Shown here: piece after piece, positions 1-11,335 of the stretch
Layout of the letters: the number at the start of each line of letters is the position of its first letter
Numbering within the stretch: the stretch's first letter is position 1
The notes under the pieces: generated by a model
Seen by the model: only the letters and a program-made list of their open reading frames with translations
Told to the model about the DNA's origin: nothing
Databases searched by the model: none
Made by a program: the position numbers and the translations under genes
Origin: Nansenia antarctica
Taxonomy: Eukaryota > Chordata > Actinopteri > Argentiniformes > Microstomatidae
Assembly (NCBI GenBank): GCA_963989245.1
Contig: OZ022340.1
Coordinates: forward strand, 37,033,375-37,097,374
Direction: 5' to 3'
Length of the DNA stretch: 64,000 nt

Positions 1-193
1 TATTCTCATAAACATAGATTAAGACTGGTCTAAGCCTTAGACTTGTCTTATATTCTCAGGTTAGACCAGTCTAATTAAGACTGCCTGTTGCATAACAATT
101 AAGAGTGACTTATTTTGAGGTTTGAAAGTTAGCCACCTTCCCACCTGGCTAAGCTTGACTTAAGAGCTGTGTTGCTATGGGAGTCAGCCTTAC

Positions 194-548
194 GTGTCAG
201 CCAGAACACTGAAAATGGGTCGTGGATGGGTCTTCCAGCACGACAATGACCCAAAACATACGGCCAATGCAACAAAGGAGTGGCTGAAGAAGAAGCACAT
301 TAAGGTCATGGACCTTAATCCTATAGAAAGTCTGTGGAGGGGGCTGAAGCTTCGAGTTGCCAAGCGACAGCCTCGAAACCTTAAGGATCTGGAGAGGATC
401 TGCAAGGAGGACTGGACAGAAATCCTTCCTGAGATGTGAACAAACCTGGTGACCAACTACAAGAAACGTCTGACCTCTGTGCTTGCCAACAAGGGTTTCT
501 CCTTCTAAGTCATCTTTTGTTAGGGGATCAAATACTTATTTCCCTCGA
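194..548 (+). pseudogene. Tc1-like transposase C-terminal relic with right terminal sequence
   Basis: An 81-codon open stretch (194-439) carries the Tc1 DDE signature QHDNDPKHTA, and a little later LNPIESLW, the second catalytic block. In intact Tc1 transposases a segment with W-P-x-x-S-P-D lies between these blocks. Here VMD is followed directly by LNPIE, so a small in-frame deletion removed part of the catalytic core. After the stop, the sequence at 521-555 (GGGGATCAAATACTTATTTC) looks like the inner part of a fish Tc1 terminal repeat. The N-terminal DNA-binding half is absent. This is a dead fragment. Confidence 0.85.
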
Positions 549-555
549 TCAAATG

Positions 556-1021
556 TGTCACGGTCTGGTGAACTTGCAAACAACACACTCACTCGAAGGG
601 GTCAAAAAGTGAAAGTGAAACTTATTGTGTCAACAATATCTAGTGTTTTTAGCATGTCACTGTTCTCTCAGCATATTGTGATGTTATTAAAATACAGTTT
701 AGACCTTCGTAGCGATGTGTTTTGTTAGCCGCTAGCTGTTAGCAGCGTTCGTAGCTGTGGCTGCGTTTAGAGTCACCTTTCTCCCTTTCAGTGTTTGAGG
801 TGTACCAACATTCAAATACGCCTGTCGTGTTTTCTCCGATTTCAATGTATGACACATCATTTGAAAGCTTACAATCTGTAGCTTAAGCACGTGTAAAAAA
901 CTGAAAAATGACTTTGCCTTCTGGTTGCACATTTCACCAGACCGCGTCACAAATGCAAATCAATTTATAACTTTTATATAATGTGTTTTTCTGGATTTTT
1001 TGGTTGATATGCAGTCTATTG
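556..1021. other. No gene recognised
   Basis: Between the Tc1 relic and the next TIR element I see AT-rich sequence with no credible coding stretch and no repeat structure I can name. Confidence 0.5.
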
Positions 1022-2683
1022 GGGCTTTTCCACTAGAGAGCTTACCCGGGTCAGCCCGGGCTGGCCTGCTTCTTTGGCGCTTTTCCATTTGTCGGCCTGG
1101 GTCGGGTCGGGTCGGGTCGGGTCGGGTCGGGTCGCTTCTTTAGCTACCCATCGTGAGCAGGAACCATAGGGCCGAAGGGTACCTTTTTGCCAGGCTGCGT
1201 GTGACGTGTGACGCTGCACACCGTTGATTGGTCAATGGAAATCGTCATCCCATGTTCATAGATTTCTTCGCTAACCGCCATCTTTAAATACCACATTCGC
1301 TCTTGGAAAATGTCACTACAGTTTCTGTATTAGCTTATTAATAAAGATTCGAAAAATGATGCTGACCATCGTATTATCTTAGTTTAATGTCATTTCAATG
1401 CATCATAGAACTTTTATTTACAACAAGCATAACACAAAAATCGCTATTATGCACCGTCTTTGCCCGTGAATAACACCGGCTATGGAGGTGGTACAAACAC
1501 AATACTACTTTGCTAACTTCACCATCGGTATACGGTCATTTTGAGCCCTTAACCACCGCGCTGACACCCCGAGAAGATATGCTTTTAACCGTAAACTCAA
1601 TGAACCGGGAGTTCACCCGCTGCTCTAAGCAGCAGCACGTCATGGAGGATATCAGCGGGGGGAGAGAAAAGTTTTACCAGGGAATTCGCTCCGCGCTGTG
1701 TCGACCGTGATAGGAGTGTAGGATTGACACCATTCAAATGGTTTTGGATTCCCTGTCCTCTCCCCTATCCGGACTCGTTTGAATTGTTATCCTAACCCAC
1801 GGTAAACCGAAGTTATTAACCCACAAAGCATCGCTTGCTGCTGGATGAAACTCCTGTTGACAGCGGGGGGAGAGAAAAGTTTTACCAGGGAATTCGCTCC
1901 GCGCTGTGTCGACTGTGATAGGAGTGTAGGATCGACACCATTCAAATGGTTTTGGATTCCCTGTCCTCTCCCCTATCCGGACACGTTTGAATTGTTATTC
2001 TAACCCACGGTAAACCGAAGTTATTAACCCGCAAAGCATCGCTTGCTGCTGGATGAAACTCCTGTTGACAGCGGGGGGAGAGAAAAGTTTTACCAGGGAA
2101 TTCGCTCCGCGCTGTGTCGACCGTGATAGGAGTGTAGGATCGACACCATTCAAATGGTTTTGGATTCCCTGTCCTCTCCCCTATCCGGACACGTTTGAAT
2201 TGTTATCCTAACCCACGGTAAACCGAAGTTATTAACCCGCAAAGGGTGCCTCCGGGCACCGTGTTTGTCCGTGAATAACACGGCACACAATGATACTACA
2301 GTTCATAAAGCAGACAAGTGAAGGCAGTGGTTTTAAGGGTTCAAAAAACATGACTTTATTATGTATACATAGCTTCCTCTCTCTCTTTCTCTTTCTCTCC
2401 AAAAAACCACGGTTAATAATATACCACATGCCGAGGAAAAAGTATAAGATAGCTTCAAGTTCCTCCATGTCGCTATTGTTGTGGCTGTGTTGTGTCTCGT
2501 GAAAATATAAGTCACCACCATGGCGCGCTTTTATCACGCGTAACTCCGCCTATTATCTCCTACTCCTCCTACTAGTTCCTGGTCTCTTGTGTATAGTGGA
2601 AAACCAGAACTGTTCAAAAGCGTGCCGAAGCGTGCCGAAGCGAGCCGACCCGAGCCGAGCCGGGCCGATAGTGGAAAAGCGCC
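1022..2683. mobile_element. Non-autonomous DNA-transposon-like element with doubled termini
   Basis: The left side reads GGCGCTTTTCCATTTGTCGG (from 1076) and the right end (to 2683), read in reverse, begins GGCGCTTTTCCACTATCGG, followed by GTCGG-type repeats on both sides. A second weaker terminus lies outside or inside each end: GGCTTTTCCACTAG at 1023, and its complement near 2594. Both ends are therefore doubled. Between them there is no transposase. The interior holds a 208-bp tandem triplicate and two copies of CGTGAATAACAC (about 1467 and 2271). The termini resemble fish MITEs of hAT type, but I could not fix a target duplication. Confidence 0.6.
1653..2244. repeat. 208-bp tandem repeat, about 2.85 copies
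   Basis: Units start with CAGCGGGGGGAGAGAAAAG at 1653, 1861 and 2069, giving an exact 208-bp spacing. Copies differ at only a few positions, for example CGACCGTGATA versus CGACTGTGATA and ACTCG versus ACACG. The third copy ends at AACCCGCAAAG near 2244. High identity suggests recent tandem amplification inside the TIR element. Confidence 0.95.
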
Positions 2684-2689
2684 ATATCA

Positions 2690-3795
2690 CTGTTAAAATA
2701 TACATACCATTAACATTATAGACCATTCATTTCTTTGTAAGTAGGCAAACTTACAAAATCAGCATGAGTTGATCTCTCATATCTTTCGCAGCTAGGTGTA
2801 GCTGTTTCGGGCCGGTCGGCTGGTATAGAGAGGGTGAATAGGAGACTGAGGGTGAGTGGAGGAGGAAGGATAGGGGGATGAGTTTGGAGGGTCATGAGGG
2901 ACCATTTAAGGGAGGACAAACCTAGGGGTGTTTTCATCATTGAAGAGTGACAAAGATGAATGCCTGGAGTCTGGAGCTGTCTTTTCCAAGGACGAGTAAC
3001 CATTCTCCACCAGAGGCTTGTGTCCAGGAAACAGAGACAATTGTGTCCCATCTTAGAGAGGGAAGAACACCAGAAAGGAGAGAGTTGATCTTCAGTAAAT
3101 ACAGTAAAACATGGTTAAAGCCAAGATAGTTTTGGGTTATTAGTATTGTTTTTCCAAGTAACTGCCCATAACCATTTGTTAAGAAGAAAATCATAGTAAG
3201 GTTTGAGGTTACAGCAGCAACCTTATACGCAGCTTTGTTATCTCCAACACTTTCACTACAAACTTAAACCTTTTAGTGTTTGTCCTGTTGTCTCCCCTGT
3301 TAATTTCAACAATGGCATGTTTTGTGGGCCAGCTTATTCGCAAATGCGGATGGTGTTAATGTCAATGAATGCACCCTTATTGTAAAATGTGTTCAAATGG
3401 TAATGAACTGAGTCGGTATTATTCAGCAATTCTCAACTCAGTTCAGAATTGACCCACAAACAAAACACAAGCTGTTCCTCCTGCTTAGGCGCTTTGTGTC
3501 AAGGTGAGCAGAGGAGTCGATGGTGGAAGCATGCGTTGTTCCCTTAGAAGTGCCGGGGGCCTCAGGCCACCTGCTTTTATGCTCCTTCTCTCCTATTTAA
3601 TGTATCTACTTTCAGGACTATTTCCACTGCAGTAGTTCTCCACAGCCTCCAACCTTGTGTTGTCCTCTTTCTGTTTCTCTGTCTGAGGGGCTCAGAGCCA
3701 CTCAACACTAGATGACAATTTGTGATGTCTGTTTGGCTGAGTCTACCCCCTCAACTCTTTTGCACCACACCACACTCCATTCCAAATTATCTACT
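2690..3795. other. No gene recognised
   Basis: This stretch carries CT-rich and GA-rich patches and short open frames, none with a recognisable motif. It ends at the first unit of the 43-bp minisatellite. Confidence 0.5.
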
Positions 3796-4772
3796 GTTCA
3801 ACCAGGTGGGTGGATGTGGCCTGTCTGGTACCACTGTTCAACCAGGAGGGTGGATGGGTCCTGTCTGGTACCACTGTGGTTCAGTCAGGAGGGTGGATGG
3901 GGCCTGTCTGGTACCACTGTGGTTCGGTCAGGAGGGTGGATGGGGCCTGTCTGGTACCACTGTGGTTCGGTCAGGAGGGTGGATGTGGCCTGTCTGGTAC
4001 CACTGTGGTTCAGTCAGGAGGGTGGATGGGGCCTGTCTGGTACCACTGTGGTTCAGTCAGGAGGGTGGATGGGGCCTGTCTGGTACCACTGTTCAACCAG
4101 GAGGGTGGATGGGTCCTGTCTGGTACCACTGTGGTTCAGTCAGGAGGGTGGATGTGGCCTGTCTGGTACCACTGTGGTTCGGTCAGGAGGGTGGATGTGG
4201 CCTGTCTGGTACCACTGTGGTTCAGTCAGGAGGGTGGATGGGGCCTGTCTGGTACCACTGTGGTTCAGTCAGGAGGGTGGATGTGGCCTGTCTGGTACCA
4301 CTGTGGTTCGGTCAGGAGGGTGGATGTGGCCTGTCTGGTACCACTGTGGTTCAGTCAGGAGGGTGGATGGGGCCTGTCTGGTACCACTGTGGTTCAGTCA
4401 GGAGGGTGGATGGGGCCTGTCTGGTACCACTGTGGTTCGGTCAGGAGGGTGGATGTGGCCTGTCTGGTACCACTGTGGTTCAGTCAGGAGGGTGGATGGG
4501 GCCTGTCTGGTACCACTGTGGTTCGGTCAGGAGGGTGGATGGGGCCTGTCTGGTACCACTGTGGTTCAGTCAGGAGGGTGGATGGGGCCTGTCTGGTACC
4601 ACTGTGGTTCGGTCAGGAGGGTGGATGTGGCCTGTCTGGTACCACTGTGGTTCAGTCAGGAGGGTGGATGGGGCCTGTCTGGTACCACTGTGGTTCAGTC
4701 AGGACGGTGGATGGGGCCTGTCTGGTACCACTGTTCAACCAGGAGGGTGGATGGGTCCTGTCTGGTACCATT
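3796..4772. repeat. 43-bp minisatellite, about 23 units with 40-bp variants
   Basis: The main unit reads GTGGTTCAGTCAGGAGGGTG plus GATGGGGCCTGTCTGGTACC plus ACT (43 bp). A 40-bp variant beginning GTTCAACCAGG occurs at the first two, the eighth and the last positions. Two further polymorphic sites (CAG/CGG and GATGGGG/GATGTGG) define unit types that recur in the same order, for example D-C-A twice around 4130-4390. All three forward frames are open throughout because the unit has no stop in any frame and 43 is not a multiple of 3. The long WYHCGSVRRVD-type frames are therefore by-products, not proteins. Confidence 0.97.
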
Positions 4773-4971
4773 GTGCCGTATGTTTCTCTCCCCACTGAGA
4801 GTTTTCCCGTGGTGTACTTTTTGGGAGCTACAGCTCGGTGTTAGTTCATTTAAAACATTCAAAAATATGTATTGTTTATATTGTTTGTATTCTTCTTGTT
4901 CTAAAGCATTTGACATAATTGTCTTGGTAAAAGATACACATACTAAATATACTATACAGTCTATACAAATA

Positions 4972-5085
4972 CAGTGGGGGAAATTAGTATTGAACACATC
5001 AACATTTTGTCCAGTCAATGTATTTCCAATGAGCCTATTCAAGTGAAATTTGCACCAGACTTGGTATTAACTCAAACAATGTTAC
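4972..5085. mobile_element. Tc1-like transposon terminal fragment
   Basis: CAGTGGGGGAAATTAGTATT at 4972, followed by a GAACACATCA-type continuation, resembles the left terminal inverted repeat and subterminal sequence of fish Tc1 elements. No transposase or partner terminus follows, so this is a solitary end fragment. Confidence 0.65.
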
Positions 5086-5111
5086 CTGACCCCTCACGGC
5101 TCTTCTAGTGT

Positions 5112-5172
5112 TAAGTCTATCAAGCAGGATGCAGTGGCCCATAAAGTCAAAAGTCTTTGCCAGGTCAATAAT
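5112..5172 (-). pseudogene. LINE reverse-transcriptase motif A relic
   Basis: Read on the minus strand, about 18 codons give DLAKTFDFMGHCILLDRL, the catalytic palm motif A seen in many non-LTR retrotransposon reverse transcriptases (usually DLAKAFD). No other RT motif is readable nearby. It is a very short, old relic. Confidence 0.55.
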
Positions 5173-5179
5173 ACAATTA

Positions 5180-6118
5180 TTACATTATACAGCTACACAA
5201 TAATGCTTGGTCACCGGCGCATGTGATGTCATTTAACACAGAGGCACACCCGTAGCCAAATGAGACATGAACCAAATCAAATTGTTAACGCCAAAGAGTC
5301 CATAAAGTTGCAGGCTTGGTGAATCTATTTTCTCTGCCACTAATTGATTCAGTCCACTTTGATTCAGGCTGCGAAAGGAGGCGAGTTATTATGACCGGAG
5401 AACAGAAAAAAAGCAGATTGAAGCCGCTTTCAGACCTACATTTCGTTACGATTTAGGGTGTAGTAAGTTACAATATGTTACAATGTTGCAATTAACCTCG
5501 TTGTTTGTGTTCGCACTGCAATCGAGATTGAATCGCTCTCAACAGGCCCGCGGTGCGAGGCGACGCGCTTGCAAAACAGTTTTGTGATTGGTCCGAATTT
5601 CGCGGAACATTTGGATTTCAGGAAATCACTCTCTTTTCTCCCTCTCTTCACCCGTCGCCGGTCCCTTTAATCCCGTAAACATATCCTAATCGAAAATGCA
5701 ACATCATCAGCGACGACTGTGGGTTATTGCATTTACTGCTGTTCTCTGGTTCATGTTCTTATACCAGTGCTCAGTATACGAGTATTTTAAATGAACATTC
5801 GTAATATAGTCTGATGTTCATGGTCAACTAAATCAGCCTATTTTGTGAAACAAATAATGTTCCCGCTAATGGGTTAACCGAGCAGGCTCGCACCTAACGC
5901 TAGCTTCGAACTATTCATAGCAATATGCGCGGGACAAAAATAATATAGTGCCTCTAAAATCACCACGAACAGAACGGCCGGAGGTACGGGTAAACGGTAA
6001 ATGCTCCATCTGACTGTCACACTGTGATTTTACTTGTGTAAACAGTAACGTTAGCCGTTTTTGTGCGTGTACTCTCATGTAGGCCTACTTCGTATTGATG
6101 AGCTGATGATCTTTCATT
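5180..6118. other. No gene recognised
   Basis: I see no coding stretch with a recognisable motif here. The sequence looks like ordinary intergenic DNA leading into a GT microsatellite. Confidence 0.45.
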
Positions 6119-6144
6119 GTGTGTGTGTGTGTGTGTGTGTGTGT
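6119..6144. repeat. (GT)n microsatellite
   Basis: Thirteen GT units directly precede the left end of the large TIR element. A related segment (GAGCTRATGATCTTTC then GT repeats) recurs at about 21460-21522, beyond the right end. Confidence 0.95.
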
Positions 6145-7100
6145 ATTAGGGGTGTAACGAGACGTCATTATCTGTATCTGTATCTGTTTAGCCAAAAAAA
6201 GATCTGTTTAATATCTGTATTCGGATAAACCGGAAGTGGGTGTGGTTTATACCGGAAATGGGCGTGGTTTGTACCGGAAGTCGTACACTTTCGTATTTTC
6301 GAATCTAATAGTTAATGGCAATGCAATTCATCAGAGCAATTGCGCGTCATCTCCCTGTCATCAGAATGATCACGCCCCTTTTTGGGTGATAGAAGGGGAG
6401 AAGTTTGACTGGCGGTCAATGGGAATTTCTGGTCTTCGCTACTTTAATCCGATAAAATAAGAAAACCGTAGTGCTTTTTAGATATTAGGAGCCCAAATCC
6501 GATGGCCAGTTAGGCAAACTATTATATAGTTATATAGTGTCGTTGCAATCAATAATCGACGTCGTTATATAGAGAAAATGTATGAAATAGGGGTTGATTC
6601 ATCAGATCAGTCATACGTCATCTCCCTGTCATCAGGGATTTGTAGTTCTTCAGTTGATTTGCCGTGTATCATTATTTTCATGATAAAACGTCATAACATC
6701 TTCATATACACCATACAGGATAAATACTGATTAACAGTAGGCTACTTTGGCAAATGCCCATTGAACAGATTTATTTATTATCCTATCTTAAGAAAACTAA
6801 TGTAACACTCTCATCTGGGGATTTACACGGCAAATCAACTGAAGAACTACAAATCCCTGATGACAGGGAGATGACCAGTGGCGGACTGGCCACCGGGCAT
6901 GCCTGGCAAATGCCAGGAGGGCCGCGAGACTCTGGGCCGCTCAGAATGTATTATATCGGCCCGGGCCTGACGTGACGTGACGTTACACGCATTTTCCCAT
7001 GATCAACTCGTTGCTACTACACTGCTAGATAACTCAACATAGAAATAGAATAGAAGAAGAACGATAAACTGACAGGAAAATTGCATCTAGCTAAAATAAA

Positions 7101-9787
7101 ATGAATCGGGGCACTAAACGATCAAAGGGTGGGGCAGAGAAAAAGAGGGACAAATCGAAGAAAGCTCTATTGGCAGAGGGGGGGGGGGGGGGGGGGGGAA
7201 TTAACAAAAATAACCGATCTGTTTGTGAAGCAAGCAGCAGGTGCTAGCGTAATTCCTTCAACTAGCACTAGCACTAGCACTAGCGTTGAACTTGTGGAGG
7301 GAGACGACGAGGGAGAGAAACATGGAGACAAGCAAGGGGAAGTGGCAGAGGAATCGGACATGGACACGGGACTTGTGGCAGAAACAGTTCATCATGACAA
7401 GCAAAAGGCGTTGGAAATTACCGGTACATTATCAGAGGGAACGGCGGCCGCGGGAGCAATGAGCGGAGCCGGTAGGATGGCTACAGAGGAGGCTGAGGAG
7501 CAGTATGATTTTTTCAAGCAACCAAATTTCGACACACTTGGACAGTTTTTCAAGTTTCACCCACATCAGTCGGCTGAAGGAACAGCCAAGAAAGCGTTTA
7601 ACCGCAAAGATGGATCACAACGGAAATGGGTCAGCTATCGTGATGAGGACCATTCTTTATTTTGTGCAGTGTGCCTGGCATTTTCTAAAAAGACTGAGAC
7701 TGAGACACATCCCTTCATTGATGGATATAACGACTGGAGGCACGTACACCAGAGGCTAAACGAGCATGAGAACACTGTCTTTCATATGGAATGTGTAAAG
7801 GCATACTTTTCGTGGGTAAGTCAAGCAGATATCGCACATTTGCTGCAGTGAAATCAAATGTCAGCCCGCCGAGAACAAGTGCGTAAGAGGAGGCAAGTTC
7901 TAGAGCGTGTGGTTAATGTGGTAAAAATGATAGGCAAATGTGCACTTGGTTATCGGGGACATAGATCTGAGGCCGCATACTCATTAGCTGACATGTCGGT
8001 TGATCATGGGAACTTTCTGGAGACACTGTTGCTTCTCAGTAAATATGACAGTTGCTTACAGCAGCATGTGCAAGAGTGCATTGAGAAAAGCAAGTCTGGC
8101 CAGGGAAGAGGTTCACTAGTGACATTAATGTCCAAAACAACTGTCAATACGGTTGTGGAGTCTATCCGGCAACTAATAAAAGAGAGTGTTGCTACTGAAG
8201 TCATCCAGGCTGGAATGTATTCAGTACAAATCGATACGACACAAGATATCTCAGCAAAAGATCAGTGCAGTGTTGTAGTCCGCTATGTAACAGACAGCGT
8301 TCATGAGAAGCTACTGGCAGTCGTTGAATGCAAATTATCCACAGGTGAGGACTTTCTTAAACTGCTCAAAGAGACGTTGACCTCTTGCAAAATCGACATG
8401 AAGAACTGCATCGGAAACTCCACAGATGGGGCCGCAAATATGCAAGGCCAATACAGGGGCTTCTCTGCCTGGCTGTCAAAGGAAGCCCCAAGCCAAGTTC
8501 ATGTGTGGTGCTACGCCCATGTACTCAACCTGGTTATGTCTGAAACTACAGGTGTAGTGATAGCAGCGGCATCATTATTTGGGTTGGTTAACGAGATCGC
8601 AGTGTTTCTTCGTGACTCATATCAGCGAATGAATGTTTGGGAAGGTGTCAGTCAGGAGGACCCCCAACACCGAAGGATTACACTGATTGGTGAAACAAGA
8701 GGATGCTGCGCTGAAGAAGATCTTTGGATCATTCGCCAAGCCAGACAGTGGTTTGTATGTGGAGCTAGTTATAACATTGTCCAAGATTGAGGAGAATCTA
8801 CAGTTTAAACCAGCTGTGCGTGTTAAGGCTCATGCCTACATGGAGTCACTTCTTAAATACGAGACAGTTTTGACTGCACAGGTGTTCCTGCGTATTTTCT
8901 CACTAACATCACCATTGTCAAAATACTTACAGACTAGCGCACTGGATCTTGTGGCTGCCCATAGGATGGTAACAAAAACACACTAGCAACTGAAAAACCA
9001 TGTCAGAGACTTTAACACAGTGAAAGAAGCCACAGACAAGTTTGTGAGATGGGCAAACAACAGATTACAAAGTGAGGAATCTGAAATGGAAGTGCAGGAT
9101 GCGCTGCCACCAAAACGCATCAAGAAAAGAAAAGCAATGCCAGGTGAGTGTGCTGCTGATGCAGAACATGCAGCTACAGACTCATTGATGGCGTATAGAG
9201 TTCAAGTCCACAATGTAATTCTTGACACAGCCTCTGAGTGTATGCATCGCCGCTTCCTGCAGAATGGGAAACTTTATGCTGATTTAGCATGTCTAGATCC
9301 TCGTAATTTTCCAACGATTAAAGCCAATGGACTAGCTCCAAATGCACTTCAGGACTTAAGTAAATGCCTACTTACATTTGATGAAGATGCAACTGTTGAG
9401 AATTTACAGTCTGAGTTGTCAAACCTCACCACACAATGGGACACTCTGAAATAGTCTCCACTGAATGAATATACAATCAGACAGTCTGTTACCTCTGAGG
9501 AACAGGACCATCAGATGGATCAAGAAGAAGTTGATCTGGTGAGCAAAAGATGCACAACCTGCAAGAACTGTGCATTACGCTGCTATTTCCTCCTGCAGCA
9601 GTTGAATTTGTTCACTCATGTCTACCACACAATAGGATTAGCCTACACATTTCTTTTGACACTCTCCTGCACACAAGTGGCATGTGAAAGAAGCTTTTCC
9701 ACATTGAAGTTTATTAAGAATCGTCTCAGGAGCAGACTGTCACAGGACAATTTGGAGGCCTTCATGCTCATGGCAACTGAAAAATAA
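7101..9787 (+). pseudogene. hAT transposase, TTF zinc finger / DUF4371 type (ZMYM1-like), inactivated
   Basis: The likely start is the ATG at 7101, whose frame gives a basic N-terminus (MNRGTKRSKGGAEKKRDKSK) like related hAT transposases. That frame is lost at a 21-G run (7178-7198), so the longest frame begins downstream. A TTF-type zinc finger region (about 7500-7830, with CAVCLAFS and HENTVFH) is followed by a DUF4371-like core with IDTTQDIS and STDGAANMQG (about 8220-8450) and HVWCYAHVLNLV. The C-terminal hAT dimerisation block is CERSFSTLKFIKNRLRSRLS (about 9685-9745). Lesions are a TGA at 7849, a frameshift near 8690-8790, a TAG at 8984 and a TAG at 9452. A complete protein would transpose the element in the nucleus; this copy cannot. 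Confidence 0.9.
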
Positions 9788-10210
9788 ATCCTAATGAAGC
9801 TGAACTCCGATGACGTGATTGACAGGGTAACCGAGAAAAGCAAACTACTTCGTAGCCTGCTAACTAACTAAGGTAAGACACATTTATTATTATACACTCA
9901 CACTGTGGCTGTGCAGTGCTCTTATTCTGCTTTGGTGAACCTAAATGTAATAATATGCACTGTGGTTGGTGTAATAGTGTACTTGTTAAAAGGCTGTGGT
10001 TAGTAAAACAAACTTGTGATCTCTTTATTCCGTTCTACTCTCCGTGTCCCACTCTAATCCTCTGCTCCGATATGCTACCTAACTTCCGTGCTCTCTTAAA
10101 GGGGTATACCCCTATATCAGATATAAACATCACAGCTGGTATAATAATGTTTAGGCTCTATAACTATATGTTTACATGCCAACTAATTAGCTAATTCATT
10201 TCTGTCATTT

Positions 10211-11335
10211 AGAGCTGAGGGGAGCAACAGAGAGACAGACAACAGGAGAGGAGAGCAACAGAGACAGACAACAGGAGAGGAGAGCAACAGAGAGACAGAC
10301 AACAGGAGAGGAGAGCAACAGAGAGACAGACAACAGGAGAGGAGAGCAACAGAGAGACAAACAGGAGAGGACAGCAACAGAGAGACAGACAACAGGACAG
10401 CAACAGAGAGACAGACAACAGGACAGCAACAGAGAGACAGACAACAGGACAGCAACAGAGAGACAGACAACAGGAGAGGAGAGCAACAGAGAGACAGACA
10501 ACAGGAGAGGAGAGCAACAGAGAGACAGACAACAGGAGAGGACAGCAACAGAGAGACAGACAACAGGACAGCAACAGAGAGACAGACAACAGGACAGCAA
10601 CAGAGAGACAGACAACAGGACAGCAACAGAGAGACAGACAACAGGAGAGGAGAGCAACAGAGAGACAGACAACAGGAGAGGAGAGCAACAGAGAGACAGA
10701 CAACAGGAGAGGAGAGCAACAGAGAGACAGACAACAGGAGAGGAGAGCAACAGAGAGACAAACAGGAGAGGACAGCAACAGAGAGACAGACAATAGGACA
10801 GCAACAGAGAGACAGACAACAGGAGAGGACAGCAACAGAGAGACAGACAACAGGACAGCAACAGAGAGACAGACAACAGGACAGCAACAGAGAGACAGAC
10901 AACAGGGCAGCAACAGAGAGACAGACAACAGGAGAGGAGAGCAACAGAGAGACAGACAAGAGGAGAGGAGAGCAACAGAGAGACAGACAACAGGAGAGGA
11001 CAGCAACAGAGAGACAGACAACAGGACAGCAACAGAGAGACAGACAACAGGAGAGGACAGCAACAGAGAGACAGACAACAGGACAGCAACAGAGAGACAG
11101 ACAACAGGACAGCAACAGAGAGACAGACAACAGGACAGCAACAGAGAGACAGACAACAGGAGAGGAGAGCAACAGAGAGACAGACAACAGGAGAGGAGAG
11201 CAACAGAGAGACAGACAACAGGAGAGGACAGCAACAGAGAGACAGACAACAGGAGAGGACAGCAACAGAGAGACAGACAACAGGAGAGGACAGCAACAGA
11301 GAGACAGACAACAGGAGAGGAGAGCAATAGAGACA
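10211..11335. repeat. Minisatellite of mixed 31-bp and 26-bp units inside the hAT
   Basis: About 40 units alternate between AACAGGAGAGGAGAGCAACA plus GAGAGACAGAC (31 bp, with an AGGACAGC variant) and AACAGGACAGCAACAGAGAG plus ACAGAC (26 bp). The repeat contains no TTA, CTA or TCA, so all three minus-strand frames are open for more than 360 codons. Those CCLSLCC-type frames are artefacts of composition. Confidence 0.97.

Noticed and set aside
3796..4772. Possible CRISPR array
   Set aside because: Units are contiguous near-identical repeats with no unique spacers, and the DNA is vertebrate.
3712..5046. Three long overlapping forward frames (344-444 codons) rich in WYHCGS
   Set aside because: They are the same 43-bp repeat read in all frames and contain no stop by composition; there is no promoter or homologue.
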